From positions 5,786,501-5,850,500 of the forward strand of contig NZ_CP152049.1 in the NCBI RefSeq assembly GCF_038630985.1: a DNA stretch of 64,000 nt. The letters run 5' to 3'. The stretch is from Paenibacillus sp. FSL H8-0548 (GTDB lineage: Bacteria > Bacillota > Bacilli > Paenibacillales > Paenibacillaceae). The notes beneath the pieces were generated by a model. It did not search any database, was not told the DNA's origin, and was given only the letters and a program-made list of their open reading frames with translations. A program made the translations under genes and the position numbers. This document shows, piece by piece, positions 53,190 through 62,680 of the stretch. The first letter of the stretch is position 1. Each line of letters opens with the position of its first letter.

Positions 53190-55403
53190 TTATTTCATCC
53201 TTTGCAGCCTTAGTGCATTTAGCACAACTGATACCGAGCTTAATGCCATAGCTGCTCCTGCCAGCCATGGCGCAAGGAAGCCTGCTGCCGCAATCGGTAT
53301 GCCGATGACATTATAGGCAAGTGCCCAGAATAAGTTTTGTTTAATATTAGCCATCGTCAACCGGCTCATCCGAATAGCATCGGCTATGCTGCTTAAATCA
53401 CCGCGCATCAGCGTAATATCCGCGGCCTCAATCGCTACGTCAGTCCCTCCGCCAATTGCCATGCCAATATCAGCCGCAACTAGGGCAGGAGCATCATTCA
53501 TGCCGTCACCCACCATGGCGACTTTTCTGCCTTCAGCCTGCAGCTCCTGTACCGCCTTTGCCTTCTGTTCAGGCAGCACCTCAGCAAGCACCCGATCAAT
53601 GCCAACGAGACTTGCAATTGCATTTGCTGTGCGTTCATTATCCCCAGTGATCATAATGACGTCTAAGCCCATCTTCTTCAAGCTCTCAACCGCTGCTGCT
53701 GACGATTCCTTTACCGTATCAGCGACCGCAACAAGCCCTGCATATCGTCCGTCAACGGCAATCAGCATAACCGTCTTGCCCTCAGCTTCGAGCTCCTGCT
53801 GCTCCTGAATGACAGATTGAATGCTAATGCCGTGCTTCTCCATCAGCCTCCGAGTACCTACTAGCAATTGTTGACCATCTACCTGTGCTTCAATCCCATA
53901 GCCGGGTACCGCCTCAAAACTTTGAGCCGCTGGCATGTCAATCGAGCGTGCAGCTATGCCTGCAACTAAAGCCTCTGCAACCGGATGCTCAGAATTCCTC
54001 TCAGCTGCACCCACTAAGCCAAGCAGCCTTGCTTCATCAAATCCTGTCCCTACACGAACGTCGGTTAGCTCCGGTTTTCCTTTCGTTATGGTACCTGTCT
54101 TATCCAGCACAATCGTATCGACATGATGCGTACTCTCCAGATGCTCTCCACCCTTAAATAATACACCTAGCTCCGCGGCGCGGCCCGAGCCCGCCATAAT
54201 CGAAGTAGGAGTAGCAAGACCCAGCGCACAGGGACAAGCAATAACGAGTACAGCGATAGCCTTCTCCAGCGCATTAGCGACATCGCCGGGCTCTACAATA
54301 AAGTACCAAACGAGAAATGCAATTGCAGCTAATACAGTTACGATTGGAACAAAAATACCTGATATCCGGTCCGCAACCCGTTGGATAGGTGCCTTTGAGC
54401 CCTGCGCTTCCTCCACCACTCTTATAATCTGCGCGAGTGCCGTTTGCTTGCCTACCTTCTCAGCCTGCATGCGAAGCACGCCATTTTTGTTTATTGTTGC
54501 ACCGATTAAGCTGTCGCCCTGACGCTTCTCAACAGGCATGCTCTCTCCGGTCAGCATCGATTCATCAACCGTTGTAGCCCCTTCCAGCATGATGCCGTCA
54601 ACTGGAATTTTCTCGCCTGGCTTCACAATTAGAACATCGCCTGCCACAACCTCCATAATGTCCACACGCAGCTCTGCGCCATCTCGAATGACGATGGCCG
54701 TTTGAGCCTGCAGGCCCATTAATGTCTTAATCGCTTCGGAGGATCTCCCCTTTGCTAAAGCCTCAAGCAGCTTTCCTAGTACAATCAACGTTATGAGCAC
54801 AGCGCTCGTCTCATAATAAAGCTCTACCTCATGAGCACCATGTCCAGATGCGCCTAATGCTTCCAGCGTCCCATAAAGACTATAAAAGAATGCTGCTGAC
54901 GTGCCGAGCACGACAAGAACATCCATATTGGCGCTGCCGTTCCGAAGTGCCTTGTAGGCACCAATATAGAAATGCCAGCCAATAATGAACTGCACAGGTG
55001 CTGCTAACGCCAGTTGAAACCATCCATTCATAAATAGCTCAGGTACGGGCAAAAAGCTCGTAAACGAGAAATGTCCTGCCATCGCCCATAGAAGAGGCAG
55101 AGAGAGGAGCAAGGAGACGGTGAAGCGCTGCTTCAAGCGTCTAATTTCCTGCTTCTTATACTCACCGGCATCCTCATCTGAGTCGCCAGTCAGCTTTATC
55201 GCACCATAACCCAAATCAATAATTTTCTGTTCCAGCTTGGCATCGTCCACCATAAGGGGGTCATAGCTGACGGAAGCCCGCTCTAAAGCTAAGTTCACAT
55301 TAGCTTCCACGCCCTCCATCCGATTGAGTCCCTTCTCAATCCGAGTGGCACAAGCCGCACAGGTCATTCCTGTAATCTGAATCGTCGTTTGCGTTTTATC
55401 CAT
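53190..55403 (-). CDS. copA: Cu(I)-exporting P1B-ATPase CopA
   Basis: This 737-residue pump has one N-terminal heavy-metal domain ([14 protein letters not shown]), eight helices, a CPC metal motif in [14 protein letters not shown], phosphorylation motif [15 protein letters not shown] motif SEHPVAEAL, and hinge [10 protein letters not shown]. It expels cytosolic copper. A CsoR-type box at 55424-55443 lies just before the start. It lies beside copZ and csoR on the same strand but with its own operator and a terminator between. One HMA domain, not the two of Bacillus subtilis CopA, is present. Confidence 0.95.
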   Translation of the reverse strand: MDKTQTTIQITGMTCAACATRIEKGLNRMEGVEANVNLALERASVSYDPLMVDDAKLEQKIIDLGYGAIKLTGDSDEDAGEYKKQEIRRLKQRFTVSLLLSLPLLWAMAGHFSFTSFLPVPELFMNGWFQLALAAPVQFIIGWHFYIGAYKALRNGSANMDVLVVLGTSAAFFYSLYGTLEALGASGHGAHEVELYYETSAVLITLIVLGKLLEALAKGRSSEAIKTLMGLQAQTAIVIRDGAELRVDIMEVVAGDVLIVKPGEKIPVDGIMLEGATTVDESMLTGESMPVEKRQGDSLIGATINKNGVLRMQAEKVGKQTALAQIIRVVEEAQGSKAPIQRVADRISGIFVPIVTVLAAIAFLVWYFIVEPGDVANALEKAIAVLVIACPCALGLATPTSIMAGSGRAAELGVLFKGGEHLESTHHVDTIVLDKTGTITKGKPELTDVRVGTGFDEARLLGLVGAAERNSEHPVAEALVAGIAARSIDMPAAQSFEAVPGYGIEAQVDGQQLLVGTRRLMEKHGISIQSVIQEQQELEAEGKTVMLIAVDGRYAGLVAVADTVKESSAAAVESLKKMGLDVIMITGDNERTANAIASLVGIDRVLAEVLPEQKAKAVQELQAEGRKVAMVGDGMNDAPALVAADIGMAIGGGTDVAIEAADITLMRGDLSSIADAIRMSRLTMANIKQNLFWALAYNVIGIPIAAAGFLAPWLAGAAMALSSVSVVLNALRLQRMK

Positions 55404-55423
55404 AGCTGCTCACCTACCGTTCA

Positions 55424-55443
55424 CATACCCTCATGGGGTATAT
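55424..55443 (-). promoter_or_regulatory. CsoR operator upstream of copA
   Basis: CATACCCTCATGGGGTATAT holds the dyad ATACCC-N-GGGGTAT typical of CsoR sites, placed 20-40 bp before the copA start. Confidence 0.75.
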
Positions 55444-55459
55444 TTTTTTGTAAAAAAAG

Positions 55460-55486
55460 AGAGGCTATAACAAGCCTCTTCCTCAT
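55460..55486 (-). terminator. terminator after copZ
   Basis: GAGGCT and AGCCTC form a short stem followed by seven T on the minus strand. It separates csoR-copZ from copA. Confidence 0.8.
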
Positions 55487-55492
55487 CTCGTA

Positions 55493-55693
55493 TTAAACGA
55501 CATCGTAGCCTTGGTTCTCAATTGCAGCCTTGACCGCTTCAATCGTTACCTTCGCCTCATCATACTCAACGGATACCTTCTTGGACGCCAGATCCACCTT
55601 GCCTACCGCGCCTGCTGTACCTACCGCTTTCTCGACCGCGCTGACGCAGTGTCCACAGGTCATACCCTCTACCTTCAATACTGTATTCGCCAT
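55493..55693 (-). CDS. copZ: copper chaperone CopZ
   Basis: This 66-residue HMA-type chaperone has the metal motif GMTCGHC near residues 10-16. It carries Cu(I) to CopA. GAGGGG lies 10 nt before the ATG at 55693; a longer frame to 55714 would overlap the csoR stop region. It is in one unit with csoR. Confidence 0.95.
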   Translation of the reverse strand: MANTVLKVEGMTCGHCVSAVEKAVGTAGAVGKVDLASKKVSVEYDEAKVTIEAVKAAIENQGYDVV

Positions 55694-55713
55694 TATTAAC
55701 AATCCCCTCTCCA

Positions 55714-56067
55714 CTATTTCATTAATTTGTTAACGGTAACGAGCAATTCATCGATAACTTCGCTCTCTCCCGCTTGAATACGCTCAACGACACAGCTTTT
55801 CAAATGACCTTCAAGAAGCAGCTTCCCTACACTGTTCAGCGCCGATTGTGCTGCTGCTATCTGATTGAGAACATCATCACAATACGTATCCTTCTCGATC
55901 ATCGCCTTCACGCCTCTAATTTGTCCCTCAATACGATTGAGACGCTTCGTCAGATTGTGCTTCGTTTGATCAGAGTGATGACTCTTGCGCGGAGCAGCCA
56001 AATCACAGTGCTTACTTGAAGCATGTACATGTTCTTGCTGCCCATGGTTTATTGTTTCTTCATTCAT
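55714..56067 (-). CDS. csoR: copper-sensing repressor CsoR
   Basis: This 117-residue all-helical repressor has the Cu(I) ligands C63, H88 and C92 (DTYCDDVL, EGHLKSC), placing it in the CsoR branch. It has a His-rich N-terminal tail. It should bind the dyads at 56073, 56112 and 55424 and release them with copper. It is divergent from a membrane-protein gene that shares these operators. Confidence 0.95.
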   Translation of the reverse strand: MNEETINHGQQEHVHASSKHCDLAAPRKSHHSDQTKHNLTKRLNRIEGQIRGVKAMIEKDTYCDDVLNQIAAAQSALNSVGKLLLEGHLKSCVVERIQAGESEVIDELLVTVNKLMK

Positions 56068-56072
56068 CCTAC

Positions 56073-56128
56073 ATACCTCCAGGGGGTATATGCTTCTGAA
56101 TCAATCATATCATACCCCCATAGGGTAT
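56073..56128. promoter_or_regulatory. two CsoR operators between csoR and the membrane gene
   Basis: ATACCTCCAGGGGGTAT (56073-56089) and ATACCCCCATAGGGTAT (56112-56128) match the copA box. They lie just before csoR and could also influence the divergent gene at 56250. Confidence 0.75.
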
Positions 56129-56249
56129 GTAAATATTCTTTTTGAAAATATGTGGCTATCCCGTTTCAGCTACTTTTAATATAAGGAGCAATGTGCTACG
56201 ATCCTCATAAACAACTACTAAAGATTTGTATTCGGGGGAGTTATTGCTT

Positions 56250-57194
56250 ATGGATTATTATGCACATGTCAAATGGTTTACAGACGTCATAGCAGAGAAG
56301 GAATCGATTGCTGCCGTTCTCTCTCCTTTTTTCATGACGCTGGCTTTATTTGTTGCCGTGCTGCTCGCGGTGCTCACCCAGCTTCTTCCCACGCTCTCCA
56401 AATCGAAGCTTTCGAACCGCTTCGATACTGAGCTCGATAAGCTGAGGAAATATTCCATGCCTATTCTTAAGTATGGAACGGCTGCCGCACTCATCATACA
56501 AGCGGCATCCGGCACACGCTTCGCTCTGGAATTTGAGCTTACAGAGGGCTGGCAAACGCTATTAATGTGGGCTGCCGTCGTATTGCTTCTTATTCCGCAT
56601 CATTATGCAACAAAGCTCGGCGCGCTTGCCATGCTCGTACTCTTTATTGATACCGGCATAGAGGCTGGACTGTTCCATATGCTTGACTACGGCTTTTACC
56701 TTGCTATTATTGGCGTGCTATTGCTTGAACAAACGAAGGAATCAAGATGGGGCTTCCCTCTGCTTTATTTGGGAACCGGTCTCTCCCTCTGCTGGGTAGC
56801 TGTCGAGAAATGGATTTTCCCTACGATGGCCGAGGATATCATCGTCAATCACGGCGTACCAACGTTTGGCTTCGAGCCTGCGGTGTTCATTGTCATGGCG
56901 GGCTTTATCGAGTTTGTCGTTGGATACCTGCTTGTAGTCGGCATTTTAAACCGAATGCTATCGGTCGTGCTGACGCTAATCTTCATCTCCACAACGATGC
57001 TGTTTGGCATGATGGAGCTCGTTGGCCATTTTATGATCCATATCGTGCTGATCCTGTTCATTATCGAGGGTGCCAGCTTCTATAAGCCGCCGGTCTCCAT
57101 GCACCGTACCGTTGTTGATCAAATGGTATTCGTATCGCTCAACTTTATTTTTGTGTTAGCTACTTTTATACTCATTTATTATCGCTTCGCTTAA
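56250..57194 (+). CDS. polytopic membrane protein, DoxX-like C-terminal half
   Basis: This 314-residue protein has about eight helices. The second half (LLYLGTGLSLCWVAVEKWIF, FIMAGFIEFVVGYLLVVG-like) resembles DoxX-type membrane proteins; the first half is unfamiliar. GGGGGAG lies 9 nt before the ATG at 56250, and a TTG at 56226 is less likely. Its divergence from csoR and the shared operators suggest a copper link, but nothing in the sequence shows metal binding. Function is unknown. Confidence 0.75.
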   Translation: MDYYAHVKWFTDVIAEKESIAAVLSPFFMTLALFVAVLLAVLTQLLPTLSKSKLSNRFDTELDKLRKYSMPILKYGTAAALIIQAASGTRFALEFELTEGWQTLLMWAAVVLLLIPHHYATKLGALAMLVLFIDTGIEAGLFHMLDYGFYLAIIGVLLLEQTKESRWGFPLLYLGTGLSLCWVAVEKWIFPTMAEDIIVNHGVPTFGFEPAVFIVMAGFIEFVVGYLLVVGILNRMLSVVLTLIFISTTMLFGMMELVGHFMIHIVLILFIIEGASFYKPPVSMHRTVVDQMVFVSLNFIFVLATFILIYYRFA

Positions 57195-57226
57195 GTACAC
57201 AATTGACCCTCAGGAGAAACATCAAC

Positions 57227-57282
57227 AACCGCTTGCAGCTATCGCAAAACTAACAGATTGCGCAGCAACAAAGCGGTTTTTT
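57227..57282 (+). terminator. terminator after the DoxX-like gene
   Basis: AACCGCTT and AAGCGGTT pair across about 36 nt, with inner GCAGC/GCTGC-like pairing, and seven T follow. Confidence 0.7.
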
Positions 57283-57360
57283 TATTTCAATTTAATACAG
57301 AATGAATATTTCTACTGTATGATTGCCTAGAAATCATGAGATCAGAGAGGATGTTTTCTT

Positions 57361-58107
57361 TTGAAAAAACCGATTATTTTTGCTCATCGCGGCGCCAGCG
57401 GCTACTGTCCCGAAAATACGCTAGCAGCCTTCAAAACAGCGCTGGAGCTAGGTGCAACAGGCATTGAAATCGATGTTCAGCTTACCAAGGATGGCCGGAT
57501 TATCATTATTCATGATGAGTCATTCGCAAGAACGACCGGACTTAACAAGCTTGTTAAGGATACCAATTATGAAGAGCTTGCGATGCTGGATGCGGGGAGC
57601 TGGTACGGCCCTGCCTTCCACGAAGAGCGGATTCCAACGCTTGAGCAGCTGCTCGAGCTGTTGCAGCCAACTTCTATCCTCCTTAATATCGAGCTCAAAA
57701 ATGGCATATTCCCTTATCCTGGCTTAGAACAAAAGGTCATCGATACGGTTAGAGCTTATCAAATGACGGAGCGTGTCATCATCTCAAGCTTCAATCATTA
57801 TTCGCTCGTGCTATGCAAACAATTGGCACCTGAGATTCGAACCGGTATTTTGTATATGGAGGGCCTCTATCGTCCTTGGGATTATGCTGCTTCGCTTCAA
57901 GCCGACGCCCTGCATGCGAGCAAGCATGCCATTACACCAGAATGGACGGCAGAGGCATCTGCTCACGGCATTGCTTACCATCCATTTACCGTTAACGAAA
58001 CGAGTGAAATGGAACGGCTTATCGACGCAGGCGTAGCCGGTATTATTACGGATTATCCCGACCGTCTAGTTGAAGTCCTGACAAGGAGAGGAGCAATCAA
58101 AGGATGA
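57361..58107 (+). CDS. glycerophosphodiester phosphodiesterase
   Basis: This 248-residue cytoplasmic GDPD-family enzyme has catalytic FAHRGASGYCPENTLAAF (His and Arg), metal ligands in GIEIDVQLTKDG, and IIHDE. It hydrolyses glycerophosphodiesters to glycerol-3-phosphate and an alcohol. The TTG start at 57361 follows AGAGAGG. It overlaps the next gene (an MFS permease) by 4 bp, so the two are coupled and may take up and split a phosphodiester. Confidence 0.93.
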   Translation: MKKPIIFAHRGASGYCPENTLAAFKTALELGATGIEIDVQLTKDGRIIIIHDESFARTTGLNKLVKDTNYEELAMLDAGSWYGPAFHEERIPTLEQLLELLQPTSILLNIELKNGIFPYPGLEQKVIDTVRAYQMTERVIISSFNHYSLVLCKQLAPEIRTGILYMEGLYRPWDYAASLQADALHASKHAITPEWTAEASAHGIAYHPFTVNETSEMERLIDAGVAGIITDYPDRLVEVLTRRGAIKG

Positions 58108-59306
58108 AAAAAGCTTGGCTGCTCGGATTTGGCTTTTTCAGCATCAGCATTACCTGGGCGCTCTACAACGCTTTCGTCCCTTTTTTCCTCGAAAAGTTTT
58201 TGACAAGCACTGCACTCATTGGGTTCATGATGACTATCGACAATTATTTTGCTTTGTTCCTACAGCCATGGATCGGCAGCCGCAGCGACCGTACGAAGAG
58301 TAAACTGGGCAAAAGAATGCCTTATCTCCTTATCGGCATGCCGCTCGCTGCATTATTTGGCGCGCTTATTCCTTGGCATACCAGCTTATTAACGCTCGTT
58401 TTATTTATGGTTCTTATGAATTTATCGATGAGCCTATACCGTTCTCCCACCGTCGCGCTTATGCCTGATATAACGAAGGAAGGCAAACGGACACAAGCTA
58501 ATGGCGTCATTAACTTTATGGGTGGGATTGGCTCTATCATTGCCTTCGCAGGAGGCTCTTATTTGTATGATAAGCACTCCTCGCTTCCATTTCTATCCGC
58601 TTCCATATTGACACTTATTTGTTTAGCTATTCTCTTATATGCGATCAAAGAAAAAAGAGATACCCTCGTGTATGCCCCTGCCGAGGAGAAAACTAAAATT
58701 TCCTTCAAGGGACAATGGAACCGACCTACTATTTTTTTGCTATGTGCAATCTTTTTCTGGTTTCTCTCCTATCAAGGCGTTGAAGCCTTCTTCACCCTTT
58801 ACGGAAAAAATCATTTGCAGCTATCCGAGAGTGAGGCCTCTTTCTCTCTTGCGTTCTTCTCGCTTGCCTTTGTGGTTGCGGCTATTCCAAGCGGCTTATT
58901 AGGGAATCGCTATGGCAAGAAGCTGATTATTACGATAGGCGTCATTGGGCTTATTATTATTTTTGCCGCTATCTCCCTCGTAGATGCCTTGCTCCCACTG
59001 CGCGTGCTGCTTCTGTGTGGCGGCATATGCTGGGCAATGATTAACATTAACTCATATCCCTTTATTGTCTCGCTTGGAGAGGAGAAGAGCATCGGCACGC
59101 GCACAGGCATCTATTATTTGTTCGCCTCGCTTGCTGCCATCACTTCTCCGCCTTTGATGGGCGCCTTGATTGATTTGCTTGATTACTCGGTATTATTTTA
59201 CGTTTCGTCGGGCGGCATGGTCATTGCTCTGCTATTCCTGCTATGTGTGAAGGATAAGGGGTTGGCACGGACAGCAATGAAGACGGATGCAACAACAAGC
59301 GTTTAG
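58104..59306 (+). CDS. MFS transporter, SLC45-like
   Basis: This 400-residue transporter of the major facilitator superfamily has about twelve helices and an RSDRTKSKLGKRMPYL loop close to the glycoside/sugar symporter group. Its overlap with the GDPD gene suggests a role in uptake of the substrate or export of the product. The substrate is not visible from sequence. Confidence 0.88.
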   Translation: MKKAWLLGFGFFSISITWALYNAFVPFFLEKFLTSTALIGFMMTIDNYFALFLQPWIGSRSDRTKSKLGKRMPYLLIGMPLAALFGALIPWHTSLLTLVLFMVLMNLSMSLYRSPTVALMPDITKEGKRTQANGVINFMGGIGSIIAFAGGSYLYDKHSSLPFLSASILTLICLAILLYAIKEKRDTLVYAPAEEKTKISFKGQWNRPTIFLLCAIFFWFLSYQGVEAFFTLYGKNHLQLSESEASFSLAFFSLAFVVAAIPSGLLGNRYGKKLIITIGVIGLIIIFAAISLVDALLPLRVLLLCGGICWAMININSYPFIVSLGEEKSIGTRTGIYYLFASLAAITSPPLMGALIDLLDYSVLFYVSSGGMVIALLFLLCVKDKGLARTAMKTDATTSV

Positions 59307-59349
59307 ACATATCCAGAAGTGAATTATGAAGAGGCGGGAGCTTTGAACC

Positions 59350-59910
59350 ATGTCATTTCTCTATCATTACTTCGATCAATCAACCGGGCCTTTTTGCAAT
59401 TTGTCAGATCTCGCGCCAGTGGACGCAGAGCGAATTCTGGAACAAATAAGGCTGCAGAGCAAGGGCTTTGCGAGTAAAAGATCATTAGATTACCTTGAAA
59501 TTCGGCGAAGCCTTGAATTACAAGCACATGAGCTATTTATTCATAAAGGCGGCAAGCCGGTACGAGGCCTCCCTCATTACATGACCTTAGGAAGCTGTCC
59601 GTGGCTGCTCGATTGGTACCCTAACGGCAGAGAGCTTCAAATCGCGTTAGCGGAGTTTGATCCGAATACCATCAGCTTTACTTACGGCGATTTGTTTCCT
59701 ACTATGCGCTATAATGACGGCAAGACATATCGGGGTCAGATATATACGGCGGGTGAGATTTGGGATGTAATACACAAGTTCGGCTGGCCTCAAGAGTGGA
59801 ATTCCAATGGTGATCAAGGGCCGGAACGATACATCGAAGTTCAAATTTGGGATGACAGGCCCTTGCACAAATACAGAACGGATTTTCTCGCGGAATCGCA
59901 GCATACATAG
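59350..59910 (+). CDS. conserved hypothetical protein
   Basis: This 186-residue soluble protein has no signal or helices for membranes and no domain I can name. Trp- and Pro-rich blocks such as CPWLLDWYPNGRELQIALAE and WDVIHKFGWPQEWNSNGDQG suggest a globular fold. It follows the MFS gene by about 45 bp and is probably in the same unit; GGGAG lies upstream. A terminator follows. Confidence 0.75.
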   Translation: MSFLYHYFDQSTGPFCNLSDLAPVDAERILEQIRLQSKGFASKRSLDYLEIRRSLELQAHELFIHKGGKPVRGLPHYMTLGSCPWLLDWYPNGRELQIALAEFDPNTISFTYGDLFPTMRYNDGKTYRGQIYTAGEIWDVIHKFGWPQEWNSNGDQGPERYIEVQIWDDRPLHKYRTDFLAESQHT

Positions 59911-59928
59911 AACTAGGCTATTTTCAAA

Positions 59929-59968
59929 AAAAATCCGGCTCGGCGTCTTATGACACCGGTGCCGGATT
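59929..59968. terminator. bidirectional terminator
   Basis: AATCCGGC and GCCGGATT form an 8-bp stem with inner GTC/GAC pairing and A/T tails on both sides. It separates the hypothetical gene from the convergent yitT-like gene. Confidence 0.8.
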
Positions 59969-59983
59969 ATTATCGTTATAACT

Positions 59984-60850
59984 CTAGTGAATACTGCCTT
60001 TACTGAAGCCGCCGCCCATGACATCCGACACATGCTCAATGGCAATAAATGCCTTCTCGTCGATGGATTGCACGATGGATTTAAGCTTTGCCAGCTCCAG
60101 ACGAGAAACGACGCAATAAATCATCTGCGTTTCCTCTTTCGAGTAGCCCCCGCGCGCGTGAATAAAGGTTGTCGACCTGCCTAATCGATCGATAATTGCC
60201 TGTGAAATTTCCTCGAACTCACTTGAAATAATAGTGACTGATTTCGATTCATCAAGTCCCTCTACAACGATATCGATCAGTTTAATCGCAATATAGTATG
60301 TGAACATCGAATACATTGCTGAATCCCATTCAAACACAAAACCCGCGATAACAAAAATAACTACATTAAAAATCATAATAATTTGTCCGACAGGCATACG
60401 AAGCTTCTTCGAGACTAGAATCGATACGATTTCCACACCATCCAGCGAGCCTCCGAAACGAATAACCAGACCCACACCTGCTCCCAAAATAAGACCGCCG
60501 AACAATACAGCGAGCAGCTTCTCCTCTGTGAATGCATGTACATGATGGAGGAATGATGTCGTCACAGACATTACGATGATGCCATACAGCGTGGATATTG
60601 CAAATGTTTTCCCAATTTGCTTATAGCCAAGAATAAGAAAAGGCACGTTCACGATAAATAAATATACACTCAGAGGGAGAGGAGTTAAATGAGCCAACAT
60701 AATAGAAATACCGGCGATGCCCCCGTCGATAACATTGTTCGGCACAAGAAACAATTCCAAGGCAAGACCCATAAGAATTGAACCAATCGAAATGAATATA
60801 AACCGTTTAAAAATTTCTAAAGTCGATAACCCTCTATGTGCCTTCGCCAA
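59984..60850 (-). CDS. YitT-family membrane protein
   Basis: This 288-residue protein has five helices in the YitT (DUF161) part (NNVIDGGIAGISIMLAHLTP, GGSLDGVEIVSILVSKK) and a C-terminal DUF2179 soluble domain (STTFIHARGGYSKEETQMIY). The start is TTG at 60850 with GGAGGT 7 nt upstream. No transport substrate is known for the family. Upstream at 60851-61147 I see only A/T-rich sequence and small hairpins. Confidence 0.9.
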   Translation of the reverse strand: MAKAHRGLSTLEIFKRFIFISIGSILMGLALELFLVPNNVIDGGIAGISIMLAHLTPLPLSVYLFIVNVPFLILGYKQIGKTFAISTLYGIIVMSVTTSFLHHVHAFTEEKLLAVLFGGLILGAGVGLVIRFGGSLDGVEIVSILVSKKLRMPVGQIIMIFNVVIFVIAGFVFEWDSAMYSMFTYYIAIKLIDIVVEGLDESKSVTIISSEFEEISQAIIDRLGRSTTFIHARGGYSKEETQMIYCVVSRLELAKLKSIVQSIDEKAFIAIEHVSDVMGGGFSKGSIH

Positions 60851-61096
60851 CAGCCTTACCTCCGTTTTTTCTGAATCTCTCTTTTGACTTTAGCACAAAA
60901 ATGGCACTTTTTCAAAAAAAGTGTGCATTTCAGCTATATGTTTTGGCAGAGAAAACTGTTCTCCCCTCCTAAAACAACACTAAACCTCACATATAAAAGA
61001 GCGGTTTCCGCTTAAAATGGTACTAAAAGGAATTTAAACCACTCAAAAACTAGATTGATAACATAGATATGTCATATATGAGACCTCACAAGACAT

Positions 61097-61133
61097 AAAA
61101 GACTCATACCGGAATAAATGCGGCATGAGTCTT
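61097..61133 (-). terminator. terminator after small hypothetical gene
   Basis: AAAGACTCAT and ATGAGTCTTT form a 10-bp stem. It lies just downstream of the 92-residue gene on the minus strand. Confidence 0.8.
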
Positions 61134-61147
61134 TGAATTTCTCTATT

Positions 61148-61426
61148 TTAGTCCACGTAGCCTGCTAGTCCCTTATCCATAAGGTAGTCCATCTCTGCAT
61201 CCAAAATAGCTTCAACGACTAGCTCGTTCGATTTAACATCTGGACGACTGAGTACATAATCAACCAATTCGTCTCCATCAATGTCGACCTCACCGTTCTT
61301 ATCTTCCTTCGCATCATTGATGAAGGCATGCTCATGCTTCAATACAAGCTTGATCAGCTGCTCATCCGCACTCGTCTTGTTTGCAATGTATTGCAATTGC
61401 TCTTGCTCGTTCAATTGTTCACTCAT
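61148..61426 (-). CDS. small acidic hypothetical protein
   Basis: This 92-residue soluble protein is very acidic (NDAKEDKNGEVDIDGDELVD, NGDIDG-like loops), which is compatible with calcium binding or protein binding but not diagnostic. It has no membrane helix or known domain. AGGAG precedes the start. Its reading frame and a terminator support it as a real gene. Function is unknown. Confidence 0.75.
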   Translation of the reverse strand: MSEQLNEQEQLQYIANKTSADEQLIKLVLKHEHAFINDAKEDKNGEVDIDGDELVDYVLSRPDVKSNELVVEAILDAEMDYLMDKGLAGYVD

Positions 61427-61587
61427 CGTTAGTCATCTCCTAGTTCAATTGCTCGTACCATTATACCACATTCATTTCATCTTTATTAGGTAGAGAAGCT
61501 AAGCATTTTGTAAAAAATGGAACCCAATTTTTGAGAGTACTCGTTTTCTCTCTCTTTTATTGTTAAAATAAGAGAAGCATCTCAAAG

Positions 61588-61656
61588 CTGTGCGTAACTG
61601 GCGGAGCATGGGGAACCATGAGGAAGCGCGCAGAATATTAGCCGTACGCCTGGGCA
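61588..61656 (+). ncRNA. ZTP (pfl) riboswitch aptamer
   Basis: The leader holds the two conserved blocks of the ZTP riboswitch: GTAACTGGCGG near 61593, with GGGGAACC nearby, and CGCCTGGGCAAAGG near 61647. It senses the folate-stress alarmone ZTP and controls one-carbon genes, here folD. A -10-like TAAAAT lies at 61564-61569. Confidence 0.9.
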
Positions 61657-61687
61657 AAGGTAAGGGGGATATATCCCCCTTGCCTTT
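61654..61687 (+). terminator. riboswitch expression-platform terminator
   Basis: GGCAAAGGTAAGGGGGAT and ATCCCCCTTGCCTTTTT form a long stem followed by U, overlapping the aptamer end. ZTP binding should disrupt it and permit folD transcription. Confidence 0.88.
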
Positions 61688-61728
61688 TTATGTTTTTCGA
61701 CGACCATTCGAAGGAGCTGGGGTAAAAG

Positions 61729-62574
61729 ATGACAGACAAATTGATTTTGGACGGTGCACGTGTAGCAGAGTCGATCAAGGATGAACTCAAAGCTAAAATT
61801 GAAGCATTAAGTGCTCAGGGTATCATCCCCTGCTTAGCAACGATTCTCATAGGAGAAGATCCAGCCTCTGAAACCTATGTACGAATGAAAGGCAACGCCT
61901 GCAAACGGCTTGGCATCACATCAAGGCGCATTCATTTGGATAAAGCTACCTCGACTGAGGAGCTAATTGCTGTCATTTCACAGCTCAACGAAGATCCGCT
62001 CGTTCATGGCATCCTATTGCAGCATCCCGTACCGCATCAAATTGATGAGCGAGCTGCTTTTGAAGCGATAAGCATTCACAAGGACGTCGACGGCGTTACG
62101 GCACTAGGCTTTGCTCAAAATGCTTTTGGCTATGCTGACTATCCATCCTGTACGCCAGCCGCTATAATGGCTATCCTTGATTATTATCGCATCCCGATTG
62201 AAGGCAAGCACGCTGTCATCATTGGACGAAGCCCCATTCTCGGCAAGCCTGTATCTCTAATGCTGCTTAACCGCAACGCTACGGTCACAATCTGCCATTC
62301 GAAAACTTTGAATTTAGCAGATATGGTCGGGCTCGCAGATATCATCGTCGCCGCTGTTGGCAAGCCAAAGTTCATACAAGGGAACTGGCTACGCTCAGGA
62401 GCAGTTGTCCTAGACGCCGGCTACAATGCTGGGAACGTTGGCGATGTAGATTATGAGGCTTGCTTGCTTAAAGCCAGCGCTATAACCCCCGTGCCGGCAG
62501 GTGTCGGCCCAGTCACGATCGCGATGCTGCTCAAACATACAGTCGCCGCCGCAGAAAAACTAGCACTGCACTAG
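61729..62574 (+). CDS. folD: FolD methylenetetrahydrofolate dehydrogenase/cyclohydrolase
   Basis: This 281-residue cytoplasmic enzyme interconverts methylene-, methenyl- and formyl-tetrahydrofolate with NADP. The catalytic YVRMK motif (Lys), LLQHPVPHQIDE, CTPAAIMAILDYY and the NADP site GRSPILGKPVS are present. The start follows AAGGAG about 11 nt upstream. The ZTP riboswitch in its leader links it to purine and folate supply. It is a single gene here. Confidence 0.96.
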   Translation: MTDKLILDGARVAESIKDELKAKIEALSAQGIIPCLATILIGEDPASETYVRMKGNACKRLGITSRRIHLDKATSTEELIAVISQLNEDPLVHGILLQHPVPHQIDERAAFEAISIHKDVDGVTALGFAQNAFGYADYPSCTPAAIMAILDYYRIPIEGKHAVIIGRSPILGKPVSLMLLNRNATVTICHSKTLNLADMVGLADIIVAAVGKPKFIQGNWLRSGAVVLDAGYNAGNVGDVDYEACLLKASAITPVPAGVGPVTIAMLLKHTVAAAEKLALH

Positions 62575-62627
62575 AGTAATCTAGCGCTTCAATTCACTCT
62601 TCCACCGCAAATTCACGCTCTTCAATA

Positions 62628-62668
62628 TAAAAAACGTCCCTAACCACTCTTTACGGGTGGAAAGGGAC
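62628..62668 (-). terminator. terminator after 5'-nucleotidase/SLH gene
   Basis: CGTCCCT and AGGGACG pair across a loop containing CCAC/GTGG, and six T follow on the minus strand. It is between folD and the converging SLH gene and could act on both. Confidence 0.8.
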
Positions 62669-62680
62669 GCCTCAGGTTAT

